A stretch of 36,836 bases of DNA, taken from contig JAUNGB010000053.1 of the NCBI GenBank assembly GCA_030524715.1, positions 1 through 36,836 of the forward strand, given 5' to 3'. A model generated the notes under the pieces. It was not told the origin of the DNA and did no database searches. It saw only the letters and a program-made list of their open reading frames with translations. Shown one piece after another: positions 25,096-32,123 of this stretch (the stretch's first letter is position 1; every line of letters starts with the position of its first letter). Origin of the DNA: Eubacteriales bacterium. Its GTDB lineage: Bacteria > Bacillota > Clostridia > Lachnospirales > Lachnospiraceae. A program made the translations under genes and the position numbers.

Positions 25096-25881
25096 CTATG
25101 GCAGCTTTGCCGTACTCTTCCCTGCCGCGGTCAGCGCAGCGCCCAATGCGCCTGCATAACGGGCAAAGGGATGTGTTTCCACTGATCTTCCCATTTTTTC
25201 AGAAAGCACTTCCAAAAAATACGGACTGCCGCAAAGTCCGCCTGTCAGAACCACATCTCCTGCGATTCCGAACCGTGTGGCAAGATTTGCCACACGTACA
25301 GCCACGGAGCTTATCACTCCTGCGGCAATATCCTCGCGCTTCTCTCCCGCGCCGATGTGTCCGATGACCTCGGATTCTGCAAATACCGTACACATGGCGC
25401 TGATAGCCAGCGGCGTCCCTTCCTTTGCGATCCGGTACATTTCCTCAAGGGAAACTCCCAGTCTCGTTGCCATTACCTCGATAAACTTTCCGGTTCCGGC
25501 AGCGCATTTATCATTCATGAGAAAATCACGCACCTGACCGTCCTCAATTTTAATAATTTTGGTATCCTGGCCTCCCACGTCGATGACCGTGCAGTTTTTG
25601 CCAAACAGAGCCCATCCGCCTTTTCCATGGCAGGTAATCTCAGTCACTACCTTATCTGCGTAATCCACACAGACTCTTCCGTATCCGGTACCTACGCAGC
25701 GCATCTGCTCTGTATCCCCCTTTTCAGAAAGCTTCCGGCGGATATCCTCCGCAGTCTGCCTTCCGTTCCATCCGGTAGGAAGAGTGAAAAAATCCACCAC
25801 GCTCTCTCCGTCCAGTACAACGGTTTTAGAAGCGGTGGAGCCGATATCAATGCCTACAAAATATTTTTGTTCTCTATTCAT
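25096..25881 (-). CDS. ASKHA-family activase of the double-cubane-cluster reductase (HgdC/YjiL type)
   Basis: A 261-residue ATPase of the BadF/BadG/BcrA/HgdC family. It has the phosphate-1 motif GIDIGSTASKT, phosphate-2 motif VIDVGGQDTK and adenosine motif VVLTGG. Two cysteines, Cys126 (NDKCAAGTG) and Cys164 (SAMCTVFAESE), would bind the [4Fe-4S] cluster shared at the dimer interface. ATP-driven conformational change lets such proteins inject low-potential electrons into their partner, here the product of 25878-27029, whose gene overlaps by 4 bp. It acts in the cytoplasm. Confidence 0.88.
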   Translation of the reverse strand: MNREQKYFVGIDIGSTASKTVVLDGESVVDFFTLPTGWNGRQTAEDIRRKLSEKGDTEQMRCVGTGYGRVCVDYADKVVTEITCHGKGGWALFGKNCTVIDVGGQDTKIIKIEDGQVRDFLMNDKCAAGTGKFIEVMATRLGVSLEEMYRIAKEGTPLAISAMCTVFAESEVIGHIGAGEKREDIAAGVISSVAVRVANLATRFGIAGDVVLTGGLCGSPYFLEVLSEKMGRSVETHPFARYAGALGAALTAAGKSTAKLP

Positions 25882-27029
25882 CTTGTTTCGATCGTCTCCA
25901 TAAATGCTTCCAGACGGGTATTGATCTGTCCGCTGTCTGCCTTAGAATAATCCGTCTCAATCTTCAGATACGGAACTTCCTTATCCTCGGCTGTCTTTTT
26001 CACATAATAGGACTCGATGGCATACGTATGACAGGCCTGAAGGATCAGCTCGAGAACGCCGTCGATCTGATACTCGTCGATCATCTCGCTTATGTAGTCC
26101 AGACGGCCCTGATTGGGGCTCATAATAGAGCAGTTGATATTCAGATATTTTTTCGCCAGGGCCTTTGCAGGCGGGAGGCTTGTATCTACCTTTTCCAGCT
26201 TTTCTCTTGTACCGTTGCAGCAGTCAAAAGCAACCACATCCGCGCCCAGTTCTTCAATTGCTTTGATCGTCTTGTCTCTCATGCCGCTGTTCGGACATCC
26301 GGTGACAAGGATCCGCGGACGGCTTGAGGTTTTTCCTTCCAGATTTTCCTTCCAGTTCTTCAGTACCTCTTCCGTACGTTCTTCAATCAGTTTACAGCGT
26401 TCCTCAATATTCGGATTAAAGCCCAGCGCGTCCAGGCGGGTTCCAAGCTCATATCCGGAAAGAGGCGCCGGATTCAGCTTGCCAAGCTCCAGAAAACGAA
26501 GCATCACGTCTCTTTCCCTGTTTTTCAATTGGATTGCCTTTTTCACCTGTTCTTCTGTGATCGTAATGCCATAAAAATCCTCCAGCTTCTTCCAGAAACG
26601 GATAATTTCCTTTTCCCAGGCTTCAAGGGCTGTCTCATCACGATAGGACGGGAGCTGCATTACATAGGTTTCTTTGATGTCATTCATCAGCTCAAACATC
26701 TTTTTCTTGCCGTCGCAGGTTGTTTCACCTACGATAAAATCAGAAAAATAGAAATACGGACAGGTATCTGTCAATCCGAACCCATAGCTTGCCTTGATCA
26801 GCGGACAGAGATTTCTCGGCAAATCAGCTTCTGCAGCCGGAATCGGCTCTTCGCTGGTGGCGCAAAGGGGCACAGAAACACCGCCTGCAGCTTCGATCAG
26901 CTCTGTGGGAACAAAGGAACAATAAATTCCTACCATATGTCTGCCGGTTTCTTTCAGAGCCTTCATGCGGAGAAAGCCTGCCTTTCTTGCCTCTGCATAG
27001 GTTTCAAAATTTTCCGGTAGCTTCATCAT
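25878..27029 (-). CDS. Double-cubane-cluster reductase / 2-hydroxyacyl-CoA dehydratase D-like protein (YjiM type)
   Basis: A 383-residue protein of the HgdB/FldB/YjiM family. Cysteines suited to cluster binding are Cys37 (GIYCSFVP), Cys75 (NLCPLIK), Cys90 (DTCPYFYFSD) and Cys105 (TTCDGKKK), plus later ones in VTGCPNSG, FDCCNGT and QACHTYAIES. A single subunit next to a single activase, without a second dehydratase subunit or CoA transferase, fits the double-cubane-cluster protein better than a true dehydratase. It probably reduces a small substrate; the physiological one is unknown. The start is ATG 27029 or 27026, both overlapping the lysR stop, with GGAGG upstream. Confidence 0.85.
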   Translation of the reverse strand: MMKLPENFETYAEARKAGFLRMKALKETGRHMVGIYCSFVPTELIEAAGGVSVPLCATSEEPIPAAEADLPRNLCPLIKASYGFGLTDTCPYFYFSDFIVGETTCDGKKKMFELMNDIKETYVMQLPSYRDETALEAWEKEIIRFWKKLEDFYGITITEEQVKKAIQLKNRERDVMLRFLELGKLNPAPLSGYELGTRLDALGFNPNIEERCKLIEERTEEVLKNWKENLEGKTSSRPRILVTGCPNSGMRDKTIKAIEELGADVVAFDCCNGTREKLEKVDTSLPPAKALAKKYLNINCSIMSPNQGRLDYISEMIDEYQIDGVLELILQACHTYAIESYYVKKTAEDKEVPYLKIETDYSKADSGQINTRLEAFMETIETR

Positions 27030-27937
27030 ACGTTTTTTCCTCCTTGGTCATAAAAATTCAAAAGATAATCAATAAACTCTTTTACACAGGGCTTCAGGAT
27101 ATAATCCTTCTGATAGATAATGTAAAATTTCCGTCCCGCCGTTTCACAGGGAAGCTCGAATTTCAGCAGACGTCTGGCGGATAAATAATCCTTCACAGCC
27201 TTCTCTGACACGATAGAAACTCCAAGTCCTCCGGCGACCAGGTTTTTAATAGCTTCCTGATCGTTCATCCTGGCGGCCACATGCAGTTCATTCTCGGAAA
27301 TCCCCATTTTTTCAAAGAAGCGGTTCGCGCTTTTCCTGCTGCCGCTGCCTTCCTCCCGAAGGATCATCGGTTCCTGCAGCAGTTCCTGAATGGAAAGCCC
27401 CTCCCTGCTTTTCATTTCCAGATAGCGCTCGTTCACAGGCGCGATCAGCACCATCCTGTCCTGATAAAAGCACTTAAACTCCAAAAGCTCATCCTCTGTC
27501 CGCATCCCCACCAGACCGACGTCATAGGTTCCTTTGTGAACGGCCTCGATAATCCCCTGGCTGTCGCTCTGGGTAACTGCAAAATAAACATTGTCATACA
27601 GCTTTCCGAATTCCGGCAGAATCTCCGGCAGAATATACGCGGAAGGGATCGTGGAAACACCCAGTTGGATTACCCGGGATTCCTTTCCGTTCCAACGGTT
27701 CACCATATCGTCACGAAGCTTCAGGATATTTCTGGCGCACTCGTACATTTCCCAGCCTCTGGGAGTGATCTCAAAACTCTTTGACGTCCTGAGCACCAGC
27801 CGGGAATTAAATTCTTCTTCCAGACTACGGATATGGGTGCTGATAGTCGGCTGGGAGATTCCAAGCTTTTCTGCGGCAACAGTAAAGCTCTTATACTTTA
27901 CTACCGCGATATAAGACTGCAGTTGTTTAAAATCCAT
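27026..27937 (-). CDS. LysR-family regulator, selenium-metabolism-associated type
   Basis: A 303-residue LysR-type regulator. The winged helix-turn-helix (1-62, FTVAAEKLGISQPTISTHIRSLEEE) is followed by a two-lobe effector domain from about residue 90. Its position as first gene of a YedF/desulfurase/double-cubane operon matches the LysR subgroup linked to selenium metabolism. AGGAGGG lies directly upstream. The stop overlaps the reductase start. A palindrome on its own -35 box suggests autoregulation. Confidence 0.87.
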   Translation of the reverse strand: MDFKQLQSYIAVVKYKSFTVAAEKLGISQPTISTHIRSLEEEFNSRLVLRTSKSFEITPRGWEMYECARNILKLRDDMVNRWNGKESRVIQLGVSTIPSAYILPEILPEFGKLYDNVYFAVTQSDSQGIIEAVHKGTYDVGLVGMRTEDELLEFKCFYQDRMVLIAPVNERYLEMKSREGLSIQELLQEPMILREEGSGSRKSANRFFEKMGISENELHVAARMNDQEAIKNLVAGGLGVSIVSEKAVKDYLSARRLLKFELPCETAGRKFYIIYQKDYILKPCVKEFIDYLLNFYDQGGKNV

Positions 27938-27964
27938 AGCCCCCTCCTATCGTTTATTTTTAGT

Positions 27965-28009
27965 AAAGCGGACATTTTCATTCCGCTTTGCTGCATGCTC
28001 ATGTACGCA
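27965..28009. repeat. Hairpin repeat, copy B (lysR operon leader)
   Basis: This is the same unit as 24951-24995: identical 8-bp stem and GCTGCATGCTCATG tail, with loop AUGAAAAUG on the transcribed minus strand. It falls between the predicted start site and the lysR ribosome site, so it would form in the mRNA leader. Confidence 0.7.
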
Positions 28010-28042
28010 TTGTACCATGAATCATTACATTTTTCAATGTAA
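28009..28042 (-). promoter_or_regulatory. Promoter and palindromic site of the LysR / selenium-sulfur operon
   Basis: The minus strand has TTGAAA (28032-28037), a 17-bp spacer and TACAAT (28009-28014). A perfect inverted repeat, TTACATT-N4-AATGTAA (28025-28042), covers the -35 box. It includes the T-N11-A pattern of LysR sites, so the LysR product may bind here. Confidence 0.65.
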
Positions 28043-28104
28043 GTATTATTTTTTCTAATTCTTATATTCAAAAATTGTTACTGTTTACACCGTAGGTGTG
28101 AACA

Positions 28105-28142
28105 ATAACAAAAAAATTATGCCGGGATTACTCCCGGCATTT
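28105..28142 (-). terminator. Rho-independent terminator downstream of bioY-DUF1284
   Basis: The stem ATGCCGGGA / TCCCGGCAT is followed on the minus strand by AATTTTTTT. A second, weaker hairpin (about 28077-28108, GTTACTGTTTACACC pairing with GGTGTGAACAATAAC) lies beyond it. Confidence 0.65.
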
Positions 28143-28161
28143 TCACACTTTCCCGCCACTG

Positions 28162-28382
28162 TTCAAGACTCGCTCGCGAGTCTTGGTGCGGGATTCGGGT
28201 CAGCTACGCTGACATAATTCCAAACCGAATCCCTGCACATCCTCGCGGAGCGTATATCAGATGGGGGATTGAATCCCGCCACTGATATATATTTGTTACT
28301 CACCGCCTATAGAGGCGGGAGTCATCCCCATCTGATACAAATTTGTTACTCACCGCCTGTAGAGGCATCCCACATCTGATAT
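28162..28382. repeat. Structured dispersed repeat, copy 2
   Basis: It matches copy 1 (204-382) almost base for base over the first ~110 bp. The only two changes are a loop base (TAT to TAC inside the GTCAGC/GCTGAC hairpin) and one base near the start of the third arm. The third arm is longer here because a ~48-bp unit containing TTTGTTACTCACCGCCT is present twice in tandem. The closing stem survives, with its last two pairs changed to G-U and U-G wobbles. It lies in the untranslated region between DUF1284 and the terminator at 28105-28142. I see no gene in it. Confidence 0.8.
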
Positions 28383-28450
28383 GTAATTACTCTTTCCGTT
28401 CTGAGAAAAACATACTCTAATCGGCAAACACATTCTAATCCATCGCTGCA

Positions 28451-28855
28451 CTAATCTTCCCAGCGGCTCTTTTTCCGGCTGCAGATATCCTCCCACTGGC
28501 AGCCCCCGCAAATTTCCCCGCGGCGTCCCGGAGAAAGAATTTTCTCCTGCACCATATGGGCGAAATCCCGGAAATTCATTTCCTCATTCTCTGAGAGCCC
28601 GCACCGTTCCAGAACTTCCCTGTCAAATTTTTCAACCCGTCCGGCATCCCTGCAGACACCGTTTCTGTTATTCGGGCAGGCGGAACAGATTTCGTCGGCA
28701 GCGACCGTGAGCTTCACCCTGACATTCGTCTCGAAAAAATCCAGCATTTCCTGCATATGTCCGGTAAAGCCCTTGCTGTATCCGCTTCCCTGAAAATATG
28801 CCAGGCACATTCCATGATGGGGCCGGACAGGAACGGGGATATCATCAGGCAACAT
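28451..28855 (-). CDS. DUF1284 protein, cysteine-rich
   Basis: A 134-residue protein matching DUF1284: an N-terminal VRPHHGMCLAYFQGSGYS motif and two cysteine clusters, Cys57-x2-Cys60-x7-Cys68 and Cys116-x2-Cys119-x5-Cys125. These could bind zinc or an iron-sulfur cluster. Its function is unknown. The start overlaps the bioY stop by 11 bp, so expression is tied to BirA control. Linkage with a biotin importer is the only functional hint. Confidence 0.8.
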   Translation of the reverse strand: MLPDDIPVPVRPHHGMCLAYFQGSGYSKGFTGHMQEMLDFFETNVRVKLTVAADEICSACPNNRNGVCRDAGRVEKFDREVLERCGLSENEEMNFRDFAHMVQEKILSPGRRGEICGGCQWEDICSRKKSRWED

Positions 28856-29396
28856 ACTGACGCAGCTTTCTGGAAAGCCCGAATGCCAGCGCGATTTTTA
28901 TCAGATCAGGAATAATGAACGGAATCACGCACCAGCCAAGGACAGCTCCAAGCCCTACTGCTCCTACGGTTCTTCCGTAAACCACCATAAACCATACGGT
29001 TCCGAATGCATAGCATACCGCCAGTCCCACTACCATGGAAATGATCTGTACGGCCGGCTTTCTGCCGAACAGCTTCTCAATCGCCCACATAACAAGAGCG
29101 GAAAATAAAAATCCCACAATATATCCTCCCGTGGTTCCTGCGATGGCGCCGATTCCGCCCTGAAATCCTGCAAATACCGGTACGCCCACTGCTCCCAGAA
29201 GAATGTAAACCAGTACGGCAAGGGTTCCTCTTTTACCGCCGAGAATGCCCACCGCTATAAAAACGCCGAAGGTCTGCAAGGTAAAAGGCACGGTCGTAGG
29301 TATGGAAATCCAGGAACACACCGCCATTAAAACTGCAAAAATTGCAATATACACCATATCATAGGTTTTACTTTTCGTTGCTGCTATAGTACTCAT
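28845..29396 (-). CDS. bioY: BioY, biotin-specific S component of an ECF transporter
   Basis: A 183-residue, six-helix membrane protein with BioY features: TVPFTLQTFGVFIAVGILGGKRG in the first half, GAVGVPVFAGFQGG, and GTTGGYIVGF. It binds biotin outside the cell and delivers it together with a shared EcfAA'T module encoded elsewhere. The start is the ATG at 29396, preceded by GGAGGAG; an extension to 29414 lacks a site. A BirA-type box upstream predicts repression when biotin is plentiful. Confidence 0.9.
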   Translation of the reverse strand: MSTIAATKSKTYDMVYIAIFAVLMAVCSWISIPTTVPFTLQTFGVFIAVGILGGKRGTLAVLVYILLGAVGVPVFAGFQGGIGAIAGTTGGYIVGFLFSALVMWAIEKLFGRKPAVQIISMVVGLAVCYAFGTVWFMVVYGRTVGAVGLGAVLGWCVIPFIIPDLIKIALAFGLSRKLRQYVA

Positions 29397-29473
29397 CTTA
29401 AACTCCTCCTTCAAAATGCATGTTCAGCGCCCGGGCGCCGATTTCTTTTATAACCTACCACAACATGCAGCAA

Positions 29474-29528
29474 TTGTCAACCTAATTATGTTTTCAAGTT
29501 TACATTTGGCAATATTTTCAGGTTTACA
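29474..29528 (-). promoter_or_regulatory. BirA-type biotin operator upstream of bioY, with an extra half-site
   Basis: TTGTCAACC (29474-29482), a 14-bp spacer and AGTTTACAT (29497-29505) closely fit the BirA operator consensus of two inverted arms separated by 14-16 bp. The left arm overlaps a minus-strand TTGACA -35 box. A further GGTTTACA lies at 29521-29528, in a repeat of the right arm and its flank. Confidence 0.75.
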
Positions 29529-29575
29529 TTTATTCCTTCGTAAACCATTTCTCTTCCTCTCTTGCTTTAGAGCGT

Positions 29576-29638
29576 ATTTTTCTCATAGAAATCCGTTTGT
29601 ACCCCAAACAATACGGAGTACTTTCCTATGAAAAAAAT
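29576..29638. terminator. AT-rich imperfect hairpin downstream of mscL
   Basis: ATTTTTCTCATAGAAA pairs imperfectly with TTTCCTATGAAAAAAAT, with an inner CCGTTTGT / AAACAATACGG pairing. It lies between the mscL stop and the bioY promoter. It might end mscL transcription, but the stem is weak and the call is tentative. Confidence 0.35.
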
Positions 29639-29701
29639 GGATACCAGAACCTCTGTCCCGGCATCCATATCTTATAATCCGTAAAATTTCTTCCCCGTTC
29701 T

Positions 29702-30100
29702 TTATTCTGTAAGCTGTGAAGTACAATGAGGGCATCTGGTTGCCTCAATGGCGATCTCACTGCGGCAGAACGGACATACCTTTGTGGTCGGCGCTGCCGG
29801 TTCAGGTTCCTTGTGACCGATACTGGTCAGCTTGTTGACCGCCTTCATCAGGCAGAACAAAATAAATGCCATAATGAGAAAATTAATGACGGAGCCCACG
29901 AATGCGGAACCGAACTCAGCCACATCCTTAAGCGTGTAGCTTGCCTGTCCTGTCAGAAAATACAGGATAGGATTGATAAAATTTTCTGTCAGGGAGGTTA
30001 CGATTCCGGAAAATGCGCCGCCGATAATGACGCCCACCGCCAGATCCATCACATTGCCTCTGAGGGCAAAGGCCTTAAATTCTTCGATAAACTTTTTCAT
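29702..30100 (-). CDS. mscL: Large-conductance mechanosensitive channel with C-terminal zinc ribbon
   Basis: A 132-residue MscL. It has the N-terminal amphipathic helix (MKKFIEEFKAFALRGNVMDLAVG), first pore helix with VGVIIGGAFSGIV, and second helix FVGSVINFLIMAFILFCLMKAVNK. It releases solutes on osmotic downshock. The usual C-terminal helix is replaced or extended by a short zinc-ribbon-like tail with Cys109-x2-Cys112 and Cys123-x2-Cys126. AAGGAG lies upstream of the ATG. The upstream gap to mscS holds a long inverted-repeat element. Confidence 0.9.
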   Translation of the reverse strand: MKKFIEEFKAFALRGNVMDLAVGVIIGGAFSGIVTSLTENFINPILYFLTGQASYTLKDVAEFGSAFVGSVINFLIMAFILFCLMKAVNKLTSIGHKEPEPAAPTTKVCPFCRSEIAIEATRCPHCTSQLTE

Positions 30101-30441
30101 GATTTGCCGCTCCTTTTCTTATGTATTTTAATATTATCCGTGTTACTGCACCTAGAGTGTGTTTGAAAATTCATTCCCGCAATCTGCATCCCCCACTTTG
30201 CGGTATATTTGCCCCGCATTCGGTCGCCGGTCTCCGTTCCACTACGGTCGGCGCTTATCACTCGTCCACCGGACGAGCAGCGCCCCGCTACGCCTCCCTC
30301 ATTTGTGACAAATCTCCCACAAATTGTGGAATACATCTTGCAGAAAGCAATTTTCAAACACACTCTACGGTACAAACAGTAACAAATCGGCTCATTTAAA
30401 GTTCGACTTCGGCAAAGTGCCGAAGTTACTGCAGTTGTAGG
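30101..30441. other. Intergenic region between mscL and mscS
   Basis: This holds the inverted-repeat element at 30142-30383 and, to its right, a short hairpin (GTTCGACTTCGGC / GTGCCGAAGT area near 30400-30427) just past the mscS stop. The open frames crossing it on both strands follow the palindromic structure and lack ribosome sites. Confidence 0.6.
30153..30367. repeat. 215-bp element with 19-bp perfect terminal inverted repeats (MITE- or REP-like)
   Basis: TAGAGTGTGTTTGAAAATT at 30153-30171 is matched by its exact reverse complement at 30349-30367. Outside it GTTACTG (30142-30148) pairs with CAGTAAC (30377-30383). Internal hairpins include TCGTCC-ACC-GGACGA. No transposase and no clear target-site duplication are seen. 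The terminal sequence recurs with one change near 20836-20855. Confidence 0.7.
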
Positions 30442-31368
30442 TTACTGCTTACGGTTAACATGCACTTCAAGCTGATTATACGGAATCTCGATGCCCTGTG
30501 CGTCAAATTCCTCTTTAATACGTTCATTCAGGCGCCATTTCGCAGGCCAGTAGCGGTCTGTGGCCACCCATACCCGTAAGCCTACGATCACTGAACTTTG
30601 CGCCAGCTCATCCACAAAAACCATCATATCCTCATCCGCCTGCGTATCCGGATCCTCCATCAGCAGCCGCTCCAGAATCTTTTTGGCCTTACTGACATCG
30701 GAGCTGTAGGAAATCCCGATCTTGATCTCCAGCTTCCTCATATCCCTCGCAGTCACATTGATGATCGTACTGTTGGACAGTGTTCCGTTTGGAATGATAA
30801 TGTGCTTATTGTCCACAGAAAGCAGCGTGGTATAACAGGTTTCGATCTTAGCTACCGTCCCCTCACAGCCGTTCTGTGAATCCTGGATAATATAATCTCC
30901 CACCTGGAACGGTTTAAAGAGCAGGAGCATAATGCCTCCGGCCACGTTGGCAAGGCCTCCCTGCAGGGCAAGGCCGATGGTAACACCTGCGGTACCCAGA
31001 AGCGCCGCTACTGAGGATTCCTTTACCCCGAAGCTGGTGGAAATATTGAACACCAGCAGCGCATACAGCACAATTTTGGACAGGGAACAGGCAAACTGGA
31101 CAACGCCTTTATCAATATTTGCTTTCTCCAGAGAGGTCCGCAGCACCTTCAAAAGCCATTTGATCAGCTTACGCCCCACAAAAAATGCCAGAATAGCCAG
31201 CACTACCTTAAGGCCGAACCCCATCAGTGAAGGGAGCTGCTCCTTAAGATACTGTTTAAAATTCAGCACGCTGTACCCGATTTCCTTTACATTTTCGCCG
31301 ACGCCCTCGATTCCGATGCTTTGCAGATCAGAATCCACCGCCTCTACTGTTTCGGCAATCTTATCCAT
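30442..31368 (-). CDS. mscS: Small-conductance mechanosensitive channel
   Basis: A 308-residue MscS-family channel with an N-terminal segment, three predicted helices, and the pore helix SSVAALLGTAGVTIGLALQGGLANVAGGIMLLLFKPF. The cytoplasmic beta domain follows (FQVGDYI ... VDNKHIIIPNGTLSNSTIIN) and a C-terminal alpha/beta part. It opens on membrane tension. The start at 31368 has GGAGG 7 bp upstream and overlaps the end of the HAD gene by 8 bp, so the two are co-translated. It lies just upstream of mscL, giving two osmotic valves side by side. Confidence 0.9.
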   Translation of the reverse strand: MDKIAETVEAVDSDLQSIGIEGVGENVKEIGYSVLNFKQYLKEQLPSLMGFGLKVVLAILAFFVGRKLIKWLLKVLRTSLEKANIDKGVVQFACSLSKIVLYALLVFNISTSFGVKESSVAALLGTAGVTIGLALQGGLANVAGGIMLLLFKPFQVGDYIIQDSQNGCEGTVAKIETCYTTLLSVDNKHIIIPNGTLSNSTIINVTARDMRKLEIKIGISYSSDVSKAKKILERLLMEDPDTQADEDMMVFVDELAQSSVIVGLRVWVATDRYWPAKWRLNERIKEEFDAQGIEIPYNQLEVHVNRKQ

Positions 31369-32020
31369 AAAAGTTCCTCCGTTCAAAGTGTTTCTTTACC
31401 TCTGTTAAAGAAGGCAGAATACATTCCGCCAAACGCTCCATCTCTTCTGTAGGCGCTGCCAGATCCGGAACCATGATCGGCTTCAATCCTGCTCTGCAGG
31501 CGGATCGGATCCCATTGTAAGAATCCTCTATGGCATATGCGTTTTCCGGAGAAACCTCTAAAAGCTCGCAGGCCTTCAAAAAAATATCCGGCGCCGGCTT
31601 GCTTCTGGTTACCATATCTCCGCACACAATGACGTCAAAATATGATATCAGCCCACCATCCTTCAGTTCCCTGTGAACCACTTCTTTTCTGGTTGAAGAA
31701 GCGACAGCCACCTTTACCTTCCTGTCTTTGAGCCAGGTAAGCAGTTCTTTTACCCCCGGCTTCTGAGGCAGCCTCCCGCCGGAAGCCCTCTCGTGGAACA
31801 ATGCGGACATTTCTTTTTTATAAGCGTCATAGGGAAAATCATTTCCGTAGCGCTTCAGGAACGCTGTTTTTGTTTCTGAAGCGTTCACGCCAAGCACCTC
31901 CCGGCACATGGCTTCGATTCCCTCAATTCCGTACTTGTCCGCAACGGATTTCCAGGTTTCAATTACCAGCTTTTCCGAATCAAAAATAACGCCGTCCATA
32001 TCAAAAACCACCGCTTCCAT
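31361..32020 (-). CDS. HAD-superfamily subfamily IA phosphatase (phosphoglucomutase-like)
   Basis: A 219-residue enzyme with motif I FDMDGVIFDSE, helical cap, motif II VASSTRK, Lys in RSKPAPDIF and acidic motif AIEDSYNGI. It belongs to the PgmB/Gph-like group of HAD phosphatases; the substrate is uncertain because the cap lacks the beta-phosphoglucomutase signature seen at 7271-7915. The ATG at 32020 has GAGGAGG upstream. It overlaps mscS by 8 bp. Confidence 0.85.
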   Translation of the reverse strand: MEAVVFDMDGVIFDSEKLVIETWKSVADKYGIEGIEAMCREVLGVNASETKTAFLKRYGNDFPYDAYKKEMSALFHERASGGRLPQKPGVKELLTWLKDRKVKVAVASSTRKEVVHRELKDGGLISYFDVIVCGDMVTRSKPAPDIFLKACELLEVSPENAYAIEDSYNGIRSACRAGLKPIMVPDLAAPTEEMERLAECILPSLTEVKKHFERRNFYG

Positions 32021-32088
32021 ATCATCCCTCCTCAACCTGTACTGAAAATACTTTTTCGCAACGTACGAAGCATCTTAAGAATCACGAA

Positions 32089-32108
32089 GGCTATCCATGC
32101 GGACAGCC
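32089..32108 (-). terminator. Possible terminator of the YqeY gene
   Basis: The stem GGCTGTCC / GGATAGCC with a 4-nt loop lies 16 bp past the YqeY stop codon on the minus strand. The downstream sequence is only moderately T-rich. Confidence 0.45.
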
Positions 32109-32123
32109 CTCTTCCCGAATAAT

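Noticed and set aside
30097-30399. Open frames on both strands of the 30.1-30.4 kb inverted-repeat element
   Set aside because: Both follow the palindromic ends and show no start signals; composition reflects the repeat rather than coding.
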